A stretch of 64,000 nt of DNA from Xanthobacteraceae bacterium (GTDB taxonomy: Bacteria; Pseudomonadota; Alphaproteobacteria; Rhizobiales; Xanthobacteraceae). Numbering within the stretch: position 1 is the stretch's first letter; every line of letters begins with the position of its first letter. Of this stretch, positions 45,098 to 54,830 are shown one piece after another. The notes beneath the pieces were generated by a model, which worked only from the letters and a program-made list of their open reading frames with translations, was not told where the DNA came from and ran no database searches. The stretch lies in the NCBI GenBank assembly GCA_019635635.1, contig JAHBZB010000002.1:891204-955203 (forward strand), read 5' to 3'. The translations under genes and the position numbers were made by a program.

Positions 45098-46828
45098 CTA
45101 CAGCTCGTCCGCTTTCGTCGTTGCCTGCGTCGCGGGTCCGGGCGTCGCGGCGTTCTTGAACGCGTAGTCCATCATGCCCTGCGCGATTTCGCGCTCGCCC
45201 ATGATCGTAAAACTCGCACCTAGACGGTTGAGGTTGTCCTTCTCGGCATCCGAGTGCGCCCGCGCGACGATCTCAAGCGAAGGATTGGCCTTGCGCGCCT
45301 GCTCTACGATCTGCCCGGCCTCGAAGCTTTCGGGAATCGCGACGAACAGGGTTCTGGCGTGCGGCAGGTTGACCGCGGCAAGCAGTTCAGACGACGCGGC
45401 GTTGCCGAAAAAGACTTCGATGCCGCGCGCGCGCAACTGCTTCACGACATCGGTGCGGTCTTCGATCACCAGATAAGGAATGTTCAGCTCGCGCAGCCGG
45501 TCGCCGATATGCGAACCGACGCGGCCATAGCCGACGATGACGGCGTGGTTCGCAAGCGAGGTCGGCGTGAGCGTAGCCGCAGCTTCTTCCGCGGGCTCGG
45601 CAGGACCTGCGATCTCTTCTTCGGTTTTCGCCTTGCGCTTCTCCAGCTTCGGCTTGATCCAGTCGATCGCCTGAAACACGAAGGGATTCAGCATGATCGA
45701 GATGATCGCGCCCGCGAGAATGAGGTCGAGGCCGGTCTGCGGCATCAGCTTCAGCGCGACGCCGAGGCCCGCGAGGATGAAGGAGAATTCGCCGATCTGC
45801 GCAAGCGAAGCGGAAATCGTAAGCGCCGTGGTGGTCGGGTAACGGAAGGCGCGCACGATCAGGAAGGCCGCAATCGACTTGCCGAAGACGATGATGAAGA
45901 TCGTGCCGGCGAGCAGCCAGGGATGCTCCAAGACGATCGCCGGGTTGAACAACATGCCGACCGAAACGAAGAACAAGACGGCGAAGGCGTCGCGAAGCGG
46001 CAGCGTTTCTTCCGCCGCGCGCTGCGAGAGCGGCGACTCGCTCATCACCATTCCCGCGAAGAACGCGCCAAGCGCGAACGACGCGCCGAACAAAGTTGAG
46101 GCGGCGTAAGCAATACCGATCGCAATCGCAAGTACCGAAAGCCGAAACAGTTCGCGCGAGCCGGTATGCGCGACCCAATGCAGAAGCCATGGTACCACGC
46201 GCTGCCCGATCACCAGCATCACGACGACGAAGGCCGCCACTTTCCCGAGCGTGATTGCGATCGGCTGCCACATCGCGGCGTCCGCAAGCGCGTCCTTCGC
46301 CATGATCAGGCCGGCGAGCGCAGGAAGCAGGACGAGCGCCAGCACCATCGCGAGGTCTTCGACGATCAGCCAGCCGACCGCGATGCGGCCGCGTTCGGTT
46401 TCCACGAGACGGCGCTCCTGCAAGGCGCGGAGCAACACGACAGTAGACGCGACCGACAGCGCAAGACCGAAGACGAAACCCGCGATCAAACCCCAGCCGA
46501 GGAAATAGGCCATCCCCATGCCCATCAAGGTCGCAACGCCGATCTGCGCGATCGCGCCCGGAATTGCGATGGCGCGGACGGAAAGCAAATCTTTCAGCGA
46601 GAAATGCAGGCCGACGCCGAACATCAGCAAAATCACGCCGAGCTCGGCGAGTTCGTTGGCAAGCGCCTGATCGGCGACAAAGCCTGGCGTATAGGGACCG
46701 GCAAGAACCCCCGCGAGCAGATAGCCGACGATCGGCGAAATCCTCAGGCGATGCGCGATCGACCCGAAGATGAACGCGAGCACAAGGCCCGCGACGATGG
46801 TGGCTATCAGCGGCGTGTAATGGGGCAT
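45098..46828 (-). CDS. CPA2-family cation/proton antiporter with TrkA-N domain (KefB/YbaL-like)
   Basis: The 576-residue protein has about 12-13 membrane helices (1-390) with GVILLMFGVGLHFSLKDLL, the Na/H-exchanger signature. A cytosolic RCK/TrkA-N domain follows at about 425-560 (HAVIVGYGRVGSHIGDRL, Rossmann glycines). This is the YbaL/KefB-like architecture for K+ or Na+ efflux gated by a nucleotide or glutathione. The ion is not determined. The start is ATG 46828 (MPHYTPLIA); the longer frame adds ten basic residues. Confidence 0.92.
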   Translation of the reverse strand: MPHYTPLIATIVAGLVLAFIFGSIAHRLRISPIVGYLLAGVLAGPYTPGFVADQALANELAELGVILLMFGVGLHFSLKDLLSVRAIAIPGAIAQIGVATLMGMGMAYFLGWGLIAGFVFGLALSVASTVVLLRALQERRLVETERGRIAVGWLIVEDLAMVLALVLLPALAGLIMAKDALADAAMWQPIAITLGKVAAFVVVMLVIGQRVVPWLLHWVAHTGSRELFRLSVLAIAIGIAYAASTLFGASFALGAFFAGMVMSESPLSQRAAEETLPLRDAFAVLFFVSVGMLFNPAIVLEHPWLLAGTIFIIVFGKSIAAFLIVRAFRYPTTTALTISASLAQIGEFSFILAGLGVALKLMPQTGLDLILAGAIISIMLNPFVFQAIDWIKPKLEKRKAKTEEEIAGPAEPAEEAAATLTPTSLANHAVIVGYGRVGSHIGDRLRELNIPYLVIEDRTDVVKQLRARGIEVFFGNAASSELLAAVNLPHARTLFVAIPESFEAGQIVEQARKANPSLEIVARAHSDAEKDNLNRLGASFTIMGEREIAQGMMDYAFKNAATPGPATQATTKADEL

Positions 46829-46913
46829 TCTTCCTCGTTTCGTGCGCGGCCGGCGCACATATTTAATTAGAGGAAGCGCTTCGCCTTATGCAATCGAAAA
46901 CACCCGCGGGGCC

Positions 46914-47792
46914 TTAGAGAGACAGCGGCAGGCCGAAAGAATTGGGCGACGGCGGTTGTACGACCGGCGCCTTCGAGCCGTCCGGCCCCGGCAACTCGTC
47001 GGTCCAGACCGTAAACTTACGGAGAATGTTGTGGCCGAAGGTGGTCGAGATCGCGACGTCGGCCGCGTCCCTTCCCCGCCCGATCAGGATGCGCGCGATG
47101 CGAGGCATGTTGTGGCGCGCGTCGAACGAGTACCATTTGCCGCCGAGATAGACCTCGAACCATGCCGAGAAATCCATCGGCGCGGGATCGAGCGGCACGC
47201 CGATGTCGCCGAGATAGCCCGTGCAGTAGCGCGCCGGAATATTCATGCAGCGGCAGAGCGTGATCGCGAGATGCGCGAAATCGCGGCAGACGCCGCGCTG
47301 GTCGGAGAGTGCATCGGCGGCGGTGCGCGTTGCCGAGGCATGCGGATAGCCGAAGCTGATTTTCGAGTTCACGAAATCGCAGATCGCCTGCACGCGAGGC
47401 CAGCCTTCCGGCGTGTTGCCGAATAAGGCCCATGCCATGCCTACCAGCTTGTCGGTCTCGCAATAGCGCGAGGCGAGCAGAAACATCAGCGCTTCGTCGG
47501 GAAGATCTGCGATGTTGTGCTGCTTCGCCTCCGGCACGATCGGCTCCGGCGTGCCGGCGTCGTTGATCACCGTGTCGGTGAAAATGCGCAGTTCGCCCGC
47601 GGGCGCGACGATGCGCGTACAGGTGTTGCCGAAGGCATCGCGGTAGCTGCGCGCGGGAACGGCGGGCGAGAACTGCAAAGTGTCGGGCATTTCGAGATCG
47701 GCCTGCCGCGACGGATGCACGTTCAGCATCAACACCATGGGTGTCGGTTGCGTGCATTCATAGACGATGTCGAAGCCGATTTTGATCTGCAC
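46914..47792 (-). CDS. Transglutaminase-like family protein
   Basis: The 292-residue protein (GTG start at 47792, VQIKIGFDIVYECTQPTPMV) has an N-terminal beta domain and a transglutaminase-fold core. The nucleophile candidate is C169 in DQRGVCRDFAHLAITLCR, and an Asp is at D224 in YSFDARHN. The canonical catalytic His position reads Ser (S209 in DFSAWFEVYLGG), so the usual Cys-His-Asp triad is incomplete unless H227 substitutes. The family is common in rhizobia, without known function. Confidence 0.85.
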   Translation of the reverse strand: MQIKIGFDIVYECTQPTPMVLMLNVHPSRQADLEMPDTLQFSPAVPARSYRDAFGNTCTRIVAPAGELRIFTDTVINDAGTPEPIVPEAKQHNIADLPDEALMFLLASRYCETDKLVGMAWALFGNTPEGWPRVQAICDFVNSKISFGYPHASATRTAADALSDQRGVCRDFAHLAITLCRCMNIPARYCTGYLGDIGVPLDPAPMDFSAWFEVYLGGKWYSFDARHNMPRIARILIGRGRDAADVAISTTFGHNILRKFTVWTDELPGPDGSKAPVVQPPSPNSFGLPLSL

Positions 47793-47886
47793 GGAAGGGG
47801 ACTCAAAATAAAAACGCGGCGGCGACCTAAAAGCCGCCACCGCGCCGATTGTTCCCCCCAAACGATGAGGCGCAAAGCCTATAATT

Positions 47887-48237
47887 TCATCGTGCCGCGA
47901 CGACCATGATCTCCACTTTGTATTCGGGCGAGGCAAGTTTCGCCTCGATGGTCGCGCGCGCGGGCACGTTGCCCGGCGACACCCAGCCTTCCCAGACCTT
48001 GTTCATTTCCGCGAAGTTCGAAATGTCGGGGAGGAAAATCTGCGTCTGCAGGAGCTTGGTCTTGTCGGTACCCGCCTGCTTCAGGAGATCGTCGATGATT
48101 TCGAGGATTTCCTGGGTCTGCTCGGTCACGCTCTTGCCCTTGGCTTTGTCGGCAACCTGTCCGGCGAGATAGACGGTGTTGTTGTGCACGACGGCCTGCG
48201 CCATGCGCGGTCCCGGCTCGATACGCTGGATGCTCAT
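47887..48237 (-). CDS. RidA/YjgF-family protein
   Basis: The 116-residue protein matches RidA-like enamine/imine deaminases: VYLAGQVADKAKGKSVTEQT, VKIQIFLPD-like LLQTQIFLPDISNF, and PARATIEAKLASPEYKVEIM with the conserved Arg. Such proteins clear reactive 2-aminoacrylate. The length is near the short end for the family. The start overlaps the mutY stop (ATGA), so it is coupled to mutY. Confidence 0.9.
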   Translation of the reverse strand: MSIQRIEPGPRMAQAVVHNNTVYLAGQVADKAKGKSVTEQTQEILEIIDDLLKQAGTDKTKLLQTQIFLPDISNFAEMNKVWEGWVSPGNVPARATIEAKLASPEYKVEIMVVAAR

Positions 48238-49349
48238 TTTCTTCTCCCTTTGGGCTTGCGTTCGATTTCAAGTGCGTGGGCGATAACCTTTCGCATCACA
48301 CTCGGCAAGGCTTCGTCTTCGAGCGCGCCGAGCGCGACGAAGCGCATGGCCTTCGGCGCGCGCATCCGCTTCGCTACGCCCGTGCGATAGACCGTCAATT
48401 CGAGCGGGAAATGCGTGAAGACGTGCCGCACGACACCAGCGGTCTTCTCCCATTTCAGCCCGGCAACCGGCGCAGCCTTCGTCGACTCTTTATATTCAGC
48501 GCTCCATTCGCTGCCCGGCACTTCGGTCATGCCGGCGAGCAGGCCCTTCTCGCCGCGCGTCCGCAGAAGAATATGACCGTCTTCGCGCAGCACGACGAAG
48601 GCGGCACCCTTGCGGAGCTTGCCTTCCTCTTTTGCCGTCTTGCGCGGAAACGTCTCCTGATCGCCGCGCGCACGCGCGATGCAGACATCCATCCACGGAC
48701 AGATCGCGCAGGCCGGACGTTTCGGCGTGCAGATCGTGGCGCCGAGATCCATCATCGCCTGTGCAAAATCGCCGGCGCGGATAGCCGGCGTCATTTCGGC
48801 GGCAAGCCGCGATAGCGTCTTCTTCGCGGCGGGAAGTTTTTCTTCGACCGCAAAGAGCCGCGACATCACGCGCTCGATATTGCCATCGACCGGTGTCGCC
48901 TTGCGGCCGAACGCGATCGCGGAAATCGCAGCCGAAGTGTAGACCCCGATACCGGGAAGCCGCCGCAACTCATCTTCGCCTTCGGGAAACGCGCCCGCAA
49001 ATTCCGCAACCACGGCTTTCGCGCAGGCATGCAGGTTTCGCGCACGCGCGTAATAGCCGAGACCGGCCCAGGCCGAGAGCACTTCCTCCTGCCGCGCGTT
49101 CGCAAGCGACGTCACGTCCGGCCAGCGCGCCAGAAACTTCGCGTAATAGGGCAGCACGGTTTCGACGCGGGTTTGCTGCAACATAATTTCGGAAAGCCAG
49201 ACGCGGTATGGGTCCGGCTTCGCACCACCGCGTGCGCGCCATGGCAGCACGCGCGCGGAAACGTCGTACCAGGCAAGCAGTGTCGCCGCCTCGGGTGCCG
49301 CTTTCGGCTTTGCCCGCTGTTCACGCCCTGCCCTGCTTGTCTCGCGCAT
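48234..49349 (-). CDS. mutY: A/G-specific adenine DNA glycosylase
   Basis: The 371-residue enzyme removes adenine mispaired with 8-oxoguanine. The catalytic HhH region is RRLPGIGVYTSAAISAIAFG and VDGNIERVMSRL (catalytic Asp), with SEIMLQQTRVETVLPYY earlier. The 4Fe-4S loop CTPKRPACAICPWMDVC has all four cysteines. The C-terminal NUDIX-like domain (about 235-360) recognises 8-oxoG. It is divergent from the DUF721 gene with only 39 bp between. Confidence 0.96.
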   Translation of the reverse strand: MRETSRAGREQRAKPKAAPEAATLLAWYDVSARVLPWRARGGAKPDPYRVWLSEIMLQQTRVETVLPYYAKFLARWPDVTSLANARQEEVLSAWAGLGYYARARNLHACAKAVVAEFAGAFPEGEDELRRLPGIGVYTSAAISAIAFGRKATPVDGNIERVMSRLFAVEEKLPAAKKTLSRLAAEMTPAIRAGDFAQAMMDLGATICTPKRPACAICPWMDVCIARARGDQETFPRKTAKEEGKLRKGAAFVVLREDGHILLRTRGEKGLLAGMTEVPGSEWSAEYKESTKAAPVAGLKWEKTAGVVRHVFTHFPLELTVYRTGVAKRMRAPKAMRFVALGALEDEALPSVMRKVIAHALEIERKPKGRRK

Positions 49350-49388
49350 CCGGAAGCTCTACGCCGAAACGAGCCGGAGCCGCAAAAG

Positions 49389-49880
49389 ATGGCCGTCTCG
49401 CCCAAACGCCCCCGCAATGCCGCCGTGCTCGCCGACCTCGTCGGCAGGACCGTTGGCGACGCGTTCAAGCGGCAGGGTTTTGCCGCGGTCGAAATCGTCA
49501 CGCATTGGGCCGACATCGTCGGCGAGGATCTCGCGCGGCGCTCGGAACCGATCAAGCTTTCCTGGCCGCGCCGCGAAGACCCGGATTCGGTCGGAATTCT
49601 GCAGGTGCGGGTCGAGGGCGCCTATGCGCTCGAAATCCAGCACATGCAGCCGGTCATTATCGAGCGCGTGAACCGCTATTTCGGCTGGCGCTGCGTCGGC
49701 CGGCTTGCGATCAAGCAAGGGCCGGTTGCGCCGAGGCGAAAACAGCCTGCCCTCCGCAAGGAGCCTTCCGCTGCCGAAATCGAGAAAGCGCGCGCGGCGC
49801 TCGGGGATTTCGAAGACCCGGCGCTGGCGCAATCGGTGGCAAAGCTCGGCGTGCTCATCAAGGATCGCGGCGGAAAGTGA
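49389..49880 (+). CDS. DUF721 (DciA-like) protein
   Basis: The 163-residue protein starts MAVSPKRPRNAAVLADLVGR. The DUF721 motif is the block AAVEIVTHWADIVGEDLARR, then P-KLSWPRREDPDSVGIL and LRVEGAYALEIQHMQPVIIE. DUF721 includes DciA, a replicative-helicase loader. Here the role could be similar, but this is inference from the family. The C-terminal third is basic. It is the first gene of the DUF721 / DsbA-like / smc series. Confidence 0.9.
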   Translation: MAVSPKRPRNAAVLADLVGRTVGDAFKRQGFAAVEIVTHWADIVGEDLARRSEPIKLSWPRREDPDSVGILQVRVEGAYALEIQHMQPVIIERVNRYFGWRCVGRLAIKQGPVAPRRKQPALRKEPSAAEIEKARAALGDFEDPALAQSVAKLGVLIKDRGGK

Positions 49881-49971
49881 GCCAGGGCACCGCACGCTTG
49901 CCACAATCAATAGTGCAGTCTAGGTCCAATCGACCTTAGTTTCCCGTCATTTCCCTTGCCCGGAGGCCGCC

Positions 49972-50643
49972 TTGTCCGTTTCGCGCCGTCAATTCAATGC
50001 TGGTCTTTCCGCTGCCGTGCTGGCGGCCGCTGCCACGAATTTCCTGCCGGGCGCGGCGTTTGCGCAGGCAAGCAAGCCGGTCAAGAAATTCACTCCGGCC
50101 GACCTCTTCAAGGCAGGCGCGCTCGGCGACCATGTGCTCGGCAAGGCCGACGCGCCGGTGACGATCGTGGAATACGCCTCGTTCACCTGCAGCCATTGCG
50201 CGAATTTCCACACCACGACCTTCCCGAAGCTCAAAGAGAAGTACATCGACACCGGCAAGGTGAAGCTGATCTTCCGCGTGTTCCCGACCGCGCCGGCAGA
50301 GCTTTCGATCGGCGCCGGCATGCTCGCGCATTGCGCGGGCGAGGAGAAATATTTCGCGATGGCTTCCGCGCTGTTCGAAACCCAGCGCACCTGGATGTCG
50401 ACCAGCGACCCGCTGCCGGCGTTGAAGAAGCTCGCGAACCAGGCCGGCATCACCGACGAGAAGTTCAACCAGTGCCTCAGCGACAAGAACCTCGCGCAGG
50501 AAATCCAGCAGACCGCGGTGCGCGGCTACGAGGTTTTCGGCGTGGAAGGCACCCCGACCTTCTTCATCAACGGCACCATGGTCATCGACGGCGAAGCCTC
50601 GATCGAGAACTTCTCGAAGGTCATCGACCCGCTGTTGAAGTAA
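49972..50643 (+). CDS. DsbA-like exported thiol-disulfide oxidoreductase
   Basis: The 223-residue protein starts with TTG (CGGAGG 5 bp upstream) and has a Tat-like leader (SVSRRQFNAGLSAAVLAAAA). The thioredoxin-fold redox motif is C73-S-H-C76 (FTCSHCANFH) and the cis-Pro loop is EGTPTFFINGT. It resembles the BdbD/DsbA group (DSBA_thioredoxin_4) that introduces or isomerises disulfides in the periplasm. The location ahead of smc is conserved in rhizobia. Confidence 0.92.
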   Translation: MSVSRRQFNAGLSAAVLAAAATNFLPGAAFAQASKPVKKFTPADLFKAGALGDHVLGKADAPVTIVEYASFTCSHCANFHTTTFPKLKEKYIDTGKVKLIFRVFPTAPAELSIGAGMLAHCAGEEKYFAMASALFETQRTWMSTSDPLPALKKLANQAGITDEKFNQCLSDKNLAQEIQQTAVRGYEVFGVEGTPTFFINGTMVIDGEASIENFSKVIDPLLK

Positions 50644-50660
50644 AATAAGTAGTGGATTTT

Positions 50661-50679
50661 GCGGGCCTTTTTGGCCCGC
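50661..50679 (+). terminator. Weak terminator-like hairpin after DsbA-like gene
   Basis: gcgggcc / ggcccgc with a 5-nt T-loop. No good T-run follows, so termination may be partial. Confidence 0.4.
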
Positions 50680-50797
50680 TATCCCCAGCGTCGTTTTGTA
50701 AATAACCGGCCGCGGACTTGCCGCGACCGGGCGGTAGCCCCATCGTGACGGGCATCCGAATCGCGCGAAACAAGCGCGTCACAAGGCCAGAAAATAT

Positions 50798-53700
50798 ATG
50801 CAGTTCACGCGGTTAAAGCTTCTTGGTTTCAAGTCCTTCGTCGAGGCATCCGAGTTTGTGATCGAACCGGGGCTCACCGGCGTCGTCGGCCCGAACGGCT
50901 GCGGCAAGTCGAACATCGTCGAGGCGCTGCGTTGGGCCATGGGCGAAAGCTCGACCAAGGCCATGCGCGCGCAGGACATGGATCAGGTGATCTTCGCCGG
51001 TTCCGCGCACCGCCCGCCGCGCAACACCGCGGAAGTCGTGATCGTGGTCGATAACGCCGACCGCACCGCCCCCGCGCAGTTCAACGATAACGACATCCTC
51101 GAAGTCTCGCGCCGCATCGAGCGCGAAGCAGGTTCCGCCTATCGCATCAACGGCCGCGAAGTGCGCGCCCGTGACGTGCAACTCCTGTTCGCGGACGCCT
51201 CCTCCGGTTCGCGCTCGCCCGCGCTCGTCAGGCAGGGCCAGATCGGCGAGATCATCAACGCGAAACCGGAATCGCGCCGCCGAATCCTGGAGGAAGCCGC
51301 TGGTATTTCCGGCCTGCACGCGCGCAAACACGAAGCCGAGACGCGGCTCAAGGCCGCCGAGACCAATCTTCAGCGCCTCGAGGACGTGATCGGCCAGATC
51401 GCGACCCAGATGGACAGCCTGAAGCGGCAGGCGCGGCAGACGGTTCGCTACAAGAACATCTCCGGTGAAATCCGCCGCCGTCAGGCATTGCTCATGGCGC
51501 TGCGCTGGCGCGAAGCGGAAGCGCAGATCGCCGAAGCCGAGCACACCCGCGATCTCGCGGTGCGCGCGGTCGCGGACCAGACCAAGTTGCACCTCGAAGC
51601 GAGCCGCAAGCAGACCGAAGCCGGCGAGCAACTGAACCCCGCGCGCGAACAGGCTGCAATCGCGGGTGCGGGCCTCCAGCGCCTCAACCTCGCCAGCGCC
51701 GAACTCGACAAGGAAGAAGCCCGCGCGAAACACCGCGCCGAGGAACTAGACCGCCGGCTCACACAACTTTCCGCCGACATCGAGCGCGAGCGCGCGCTTG
51801 CGAACGACGCAGTCGAAGTGCTTGCCCGCCTCGTCCGCGAAGAAGAAGCGCTGACGGCGGAAGAAAACAGCGTTTCCGGCGGCGAAGCGGCCGCCCGCGA
51901 GCGCATGACGGCTGCCGAACAGCAACTGATCGCAACCGAAAAGGCGTTCGACGAGGCGACCGCGGAACTTGCGTCGCTGGTCGCAAAACGTGGCTCGCTC
52001 GAAGCGTCGATGGAAAACCACCGCGCGCGGCTTGCGAAAATCTCCGCCGAAATCGAGCAGATCGAGCAGGAAGCGGGTCAGGGTTTGGCCGAGAACGGCG
52101 GCGAACTGGCACGGCTGCGCGAAGCCGCGGCCGCAGCCCACGAAAACGTAAGCCGCACCGACGCCGCGGTCCTCAAGGCCGAAGCCGCGCGCTCAGCCGC
52201 CGCACAGGCGCTCAGCGTCGCACGCGCGCCGTGGCAGACGGCGGAGCAGAACCTGCACCGGCTGGAAACCGAAGCGCGCACGCTTGCGAAGATGCTGGGC
52301 GAGCAGTCGAAGTCGCTGTTTCCGCCCGCGGTCGATCAGGTTCAGGTCGCAAGCGGCTACGAAGCCGCGCTTGCCGCGGCACTCGGCGACGAACTCGATG
52401 CGCCGTTCGATGCTTCCTCGCCGATGCACTGGGCGGGTGCGGACGCGAATGCGTCCGACCCCTTGCTGCCCGCGGGCGTCGAGCCGCTCACCGCACAGGT
52501 GAACGCGCCGGAAGCGCTGGTGCGCAGCCTCAGGCAGATCGGCGTCGTCGATCGCGCGCAAGGACCGGAACTGCGCAAGCAGCTCTCCGTCGGCCAGCGC
52601 CTCGTCTCGAAGGAAGGCGACCTGTGGCGCTGGGACGGCTACACCGTCACGGCGGATGCGCCGACCGCCGCCGCACGGCGGCTGGCCGCGCGCAACCGGC
52701 TTGCCGAAATCGATCAGGAAGTCGCGAGTGCGCGCGAAGCCGTCGCCAGGGCGAAAGCCGAGAACGACAAGGCGCAGGCCGAACTGACCGCCGCCGAAAC
52801 CGAAGAACTCAACGCCCGCGGACTGTGGCGCAATGCCCAGAGCACTTCCGACGCGGCGCTTCAGGCGCTGGCCGACGCCGAGCGCGGCGCGGGCGAGCAC
52901 CAGTCGCGCCTGTCCGCGCTTTCGGAAGCGCGCGCTCGTCTGCTCGCGAACAAGACCGAAACCGAAGGCCTTTCGGCGGAAGCGGCGAGCCTGCTCGCTT
53001 CACTGCCCGTTGTCGCCGCGGCCGAAGCAGCATTGAGCGCATTGCGCATCCGCGTCACCAACGACCGCGCGGCCTATGCAAGCGCCAAGGCCGACATCGA
53101 CGGCATCGAGCGCGAACGCGCGGCGCGCGCGCATCGGCTATCCACCATCGGCGCCGAGCGCGCGTCGTGGCGCGAGCGCGAGGAGCGGGCGGGCCTTCAG
53201 ATCACGTCGATCGAACAGCGTGTCGCGGAAACGAAGAACGAGCGCTCGTCGCTCGACGACGCGCCCGCGAAATTCGCCGAGCAGCGCAATGCCCTCCTCA
53301 CCGAGATCAACGCGGCGGAAGCGAAGAAGCGCGAAGCCGATGACAAACTGGTCGCGGCCGAGCAGGTGCTGGCCGACGCCGACAAGGCCGAGCGGGAACT
53401 GCGCGACGCGCTTTCCGCGGCCCGCGAAGTATCGGCCCGCGACGAGGCAAGGCTGGAAGCCGCGCGCCAGCGCAAGAACGATCTGGCGCGCGAAGTCACC
53501 GAGGTCCTCGGCGGCGAGCCGACGGACGAGCGGATCGCAGAAGCGCTCGATACCAAGGGCGCGGAATCCGACCCTGCCGAAGTCGCGGCCAAGCTCGAGA
53601 GCCTGGAGCGCGAGCGCGAACGGCTGGGTGCGGTCAACCTGCGCGCCGACGAGGAGCTGACCGAGGTCGAAAAGCAGCACATCGGACTGACCACCGAGCG

Positions 53701-54250
53701 CGACGACCTCGTGGAAGCCATCAAGCGGCTCCGCACCGGCATCCAGAGCCTGGATAAGGAAGCGCGCGAGCGCCTCACCGCCTCGTTCCAGACTGTGAAC
53801 GAGCACTTCAAGAAGCTCTTCACCGGCCTGTTCTCGGGCGGCACTGCGGAACTCGTGCTGACCGGCTCCGACGACCCACTGGAAGCCGGCCTCGACATCA
53901 TCGCCAAGCCCCCCGGAAAGAAGGCGCAGTCGCTGTCGCTCCTGTCGGGCGGCGAGCAGGCGCTGACTGCCATGTCGCTGATTTTCGCGGTGTTCCTGAC
54001 CAACCCCTCGCCGATCTGTGTGCTGGACGAAGTCGACGCGCCGCTCGACGACTCGAACGTGGAACGCTTCTGCGGGCTCTTGGAGCGGATGCGGGACGAA
54101 ACCGACACCCGTTTTATTACGGTGACACATAACCCGATCACCATGGCCCGCATGGACCGGCTGTTCGGGGTCACCATGGCCGAACGGGGCGTGTCGCAAC
54201 TGGTCTCGGTCGACCTACAGACGGCGCAAAGCTATCGCGAAGCGGGCTAG
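50798..54250 (+). CDS. smc: Chromosome segregation protein SMC
   Basis: The 1150-residue condensin ATPase organises chromosomes. Walker A is GPNGCGKSN (31-39), the signature is [15 protein letters not shown] near 1050, and Walker B is [13 protein letters not shown] near 1075, all in the head. Two long Ala/Glu/Arg-rich coiled coils (about 165-490 and 650-1000) flank a hinge around 500-630. The first residues [20 protein letters not shown] are canonical. The heavy charge and repeats explain the large antisense open frames across it. Confidence 0.98.
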   Translation: MQFTRLKLLGFKSFVEASEFVIEPGLTGVVGPNGCGKSNIVEALRWAMGESSTKAMRAQDMDQVIFAGSAHRPPRNTAEVVIVVDNADRTAPAQFNDNDILEVSRRIEREAGSAYRINGREVRARDVQLLFADASSGSRSPALVRQGQIGEIINAKPESRRRILEEAAGISGLHARKHEAETRLKAAETNLQRLEDVIGQIATQMDSLKRQARQTVRYKNISGEIRRRQALLMALRWREAEAQIAEAEHTRDLAVRAVADQTKLHLEASRKQTEAGEQLNPAREQAAIAGAGLQRLNLASAELDKEEARAKHRAEELDRRLTQLSADIERERALANDAVEVLARLVREEEALTAEENSVSGGEAAARERMTAAEQQLIATEKAFDEATAELASLVAKRGSLEASMENHRARLAKISAEIEQIEQEAGQGLAENGGELARLREAAAAAHENVSRTDAAVLKAEAARSAAAQALSVARAPWQTAEQNLHRLETEARTLAKMLGEQSKSLFPPAVDQVQVASGYEAALAAALGDELDAPFDASSPMHWAGADANASDPLLPAGVEPLTAQVNAPEALVRSLRQIGVVDRAQGPELRKQLSVGQRLVSKEGDLWRWDGYTVTADAPTAAARRLAARNRLAEIDQEVASAREAVARAKAENDKAQAELTAAETEELNARGLWRNAQSTSDAALQALADAERGAGEHQSRLSALSEARARLLANKTETEGLSAEAASLLASLPVVAAAEAALSALRIRVTNDRAAYASAKADIDGIERERAARAHRLSTIGAERASWREREERAGLQITSIEQRVAETKNERSSLDDAPAKFAEQRNALLTEINAAEAKKREADDKLVAAEQVLADADKAERELRDALSAAREVSARDEARLEAARQRKNDLAREVTEVLGGEPTDERIAEALDTKGAESDPAEVAAKLESLERERERLGAVNLRADEELTEVEKQHIGLTTERDDLVEAIKRLRTGIQSLDKEARERLTASFQTVNEHFKKLFTGLFSGGTAELVLTGSDDPLEAGLDIIAKPPGKKAQSLSLLSGGEQALTAMSLIFAVFLTNPSPICVLDEVDAPLDDSNVERFCGLLERMRDETDTRFITVTHNPITMARMDRLFGVTMAERGVSQLVSVDLQTAQSYREAG

Positions 54251-54257
54251 GTTTTGC

Positions 54258-54295
54258 CGAGTCTCGCGCGAGTCTCGGGAGACTCCCGAGACTCG
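54258..54295. repeat. Inverted/direct repeat packed with four GANTC sites
   Basis: Just after smc, cgagtctcg is repeated at 54258-54266 and 54269-54277. The second copy forms a 12-bp stem (cgagtctcggga / tcccgagactcg, 54269-54280 with 54284-54295, loop gac). GANTC sites (CcrM targets) fall at 54259, 54270, 54281 and 54290. It could be a terminator, a methylation-sensitive control site, or both. Confidence 0.65.
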
Positions 54296-54446
54296 CCGCC
54301 GCACCCTTGATAAGCGGTAATTTATCCAACGAATACAGAGTGTTAAGAGACGTTTACGTTTCTTGACACCCATAAACCCCCTCACTATGGTCCGCGCGGC
54401 TTCGGAGAGAAGCCGCTATTTTCCTCGACTTTTGAGAGGTTTCCCG

Positions 54447-54794
54447 ATGAGCGGCGACCCCAAAAGCGGAAACGGCGGGGGCGATCTTTCCGACAGGCTG
54501 CGACGTCTCGACGAAAAACTCGACGCGCGAAATGCGGAGGAGATGCGGACCAAGCCCGCGCCCCCGCCTGACGCTGCGGACCGTTCCGGGTTCACGCGAG
54601 GCATGAAACTCTCCGGCGATTTCGTCGGAGGCGTGGTCGCTGGCTTCGCCGTCGGGTGGCTGTTCGACAAGCTCACCGGATGGTCGCCGTGGGGGCTGAT
54701 CGTTTTCATTCTCCTCGGTTTCGCAGCCGGCGTTTTGAACGTACTTCGCTCGGTCGGCGCGTTGCCGAAATACGGCGAGCGGCGGGAAAAATGA
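54447..54794 (+). CDS. atpI: AtpZ/AtpI-family protein of the F0 operon
   Basis: The 115-residue protein starts MSGDPKSGNGGGDLSDRLRR and has a soluble N-terminus then two helices (GDFVGGVVAGFAVGWLFDKL and PWGLIVFILLGFAAGVLNV), the AtpI layout. AtpI assists assembly of the c-ring. A GAGAGG lies upstream of the ATG. It leads the F0 gene cluster. Confidence 0.9.
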   Translation: MSGDPKSGNGGGDLSDRLRRLDEKLDARNAEEMRTKPAPPPDAADRSGFTRGMKLSGDFVGGVVAGFAVGWLFDKLTGWSPWGLIVFILLGFAAGVLNVLRSVGALPKYGERREK

Positions 54795-54830
54795 GATTAG
54801 CGGCGCGATCCGCGCCGGAGACTGGAAACG

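Noticed and set aside
50644-50797. Possible tRNA-like fold between the DsbA-like gene and smc
   Set aside because: Several GC hairpins are present, but no acceptor/T-arm arrangement with a gttc-type loop could be made.
53138-54199. Minus-strand open frame (353 codons) over the 3' part of smc
   Set aside because: Antisense of the SMC coiled coil and head; low complexity with no independent support.
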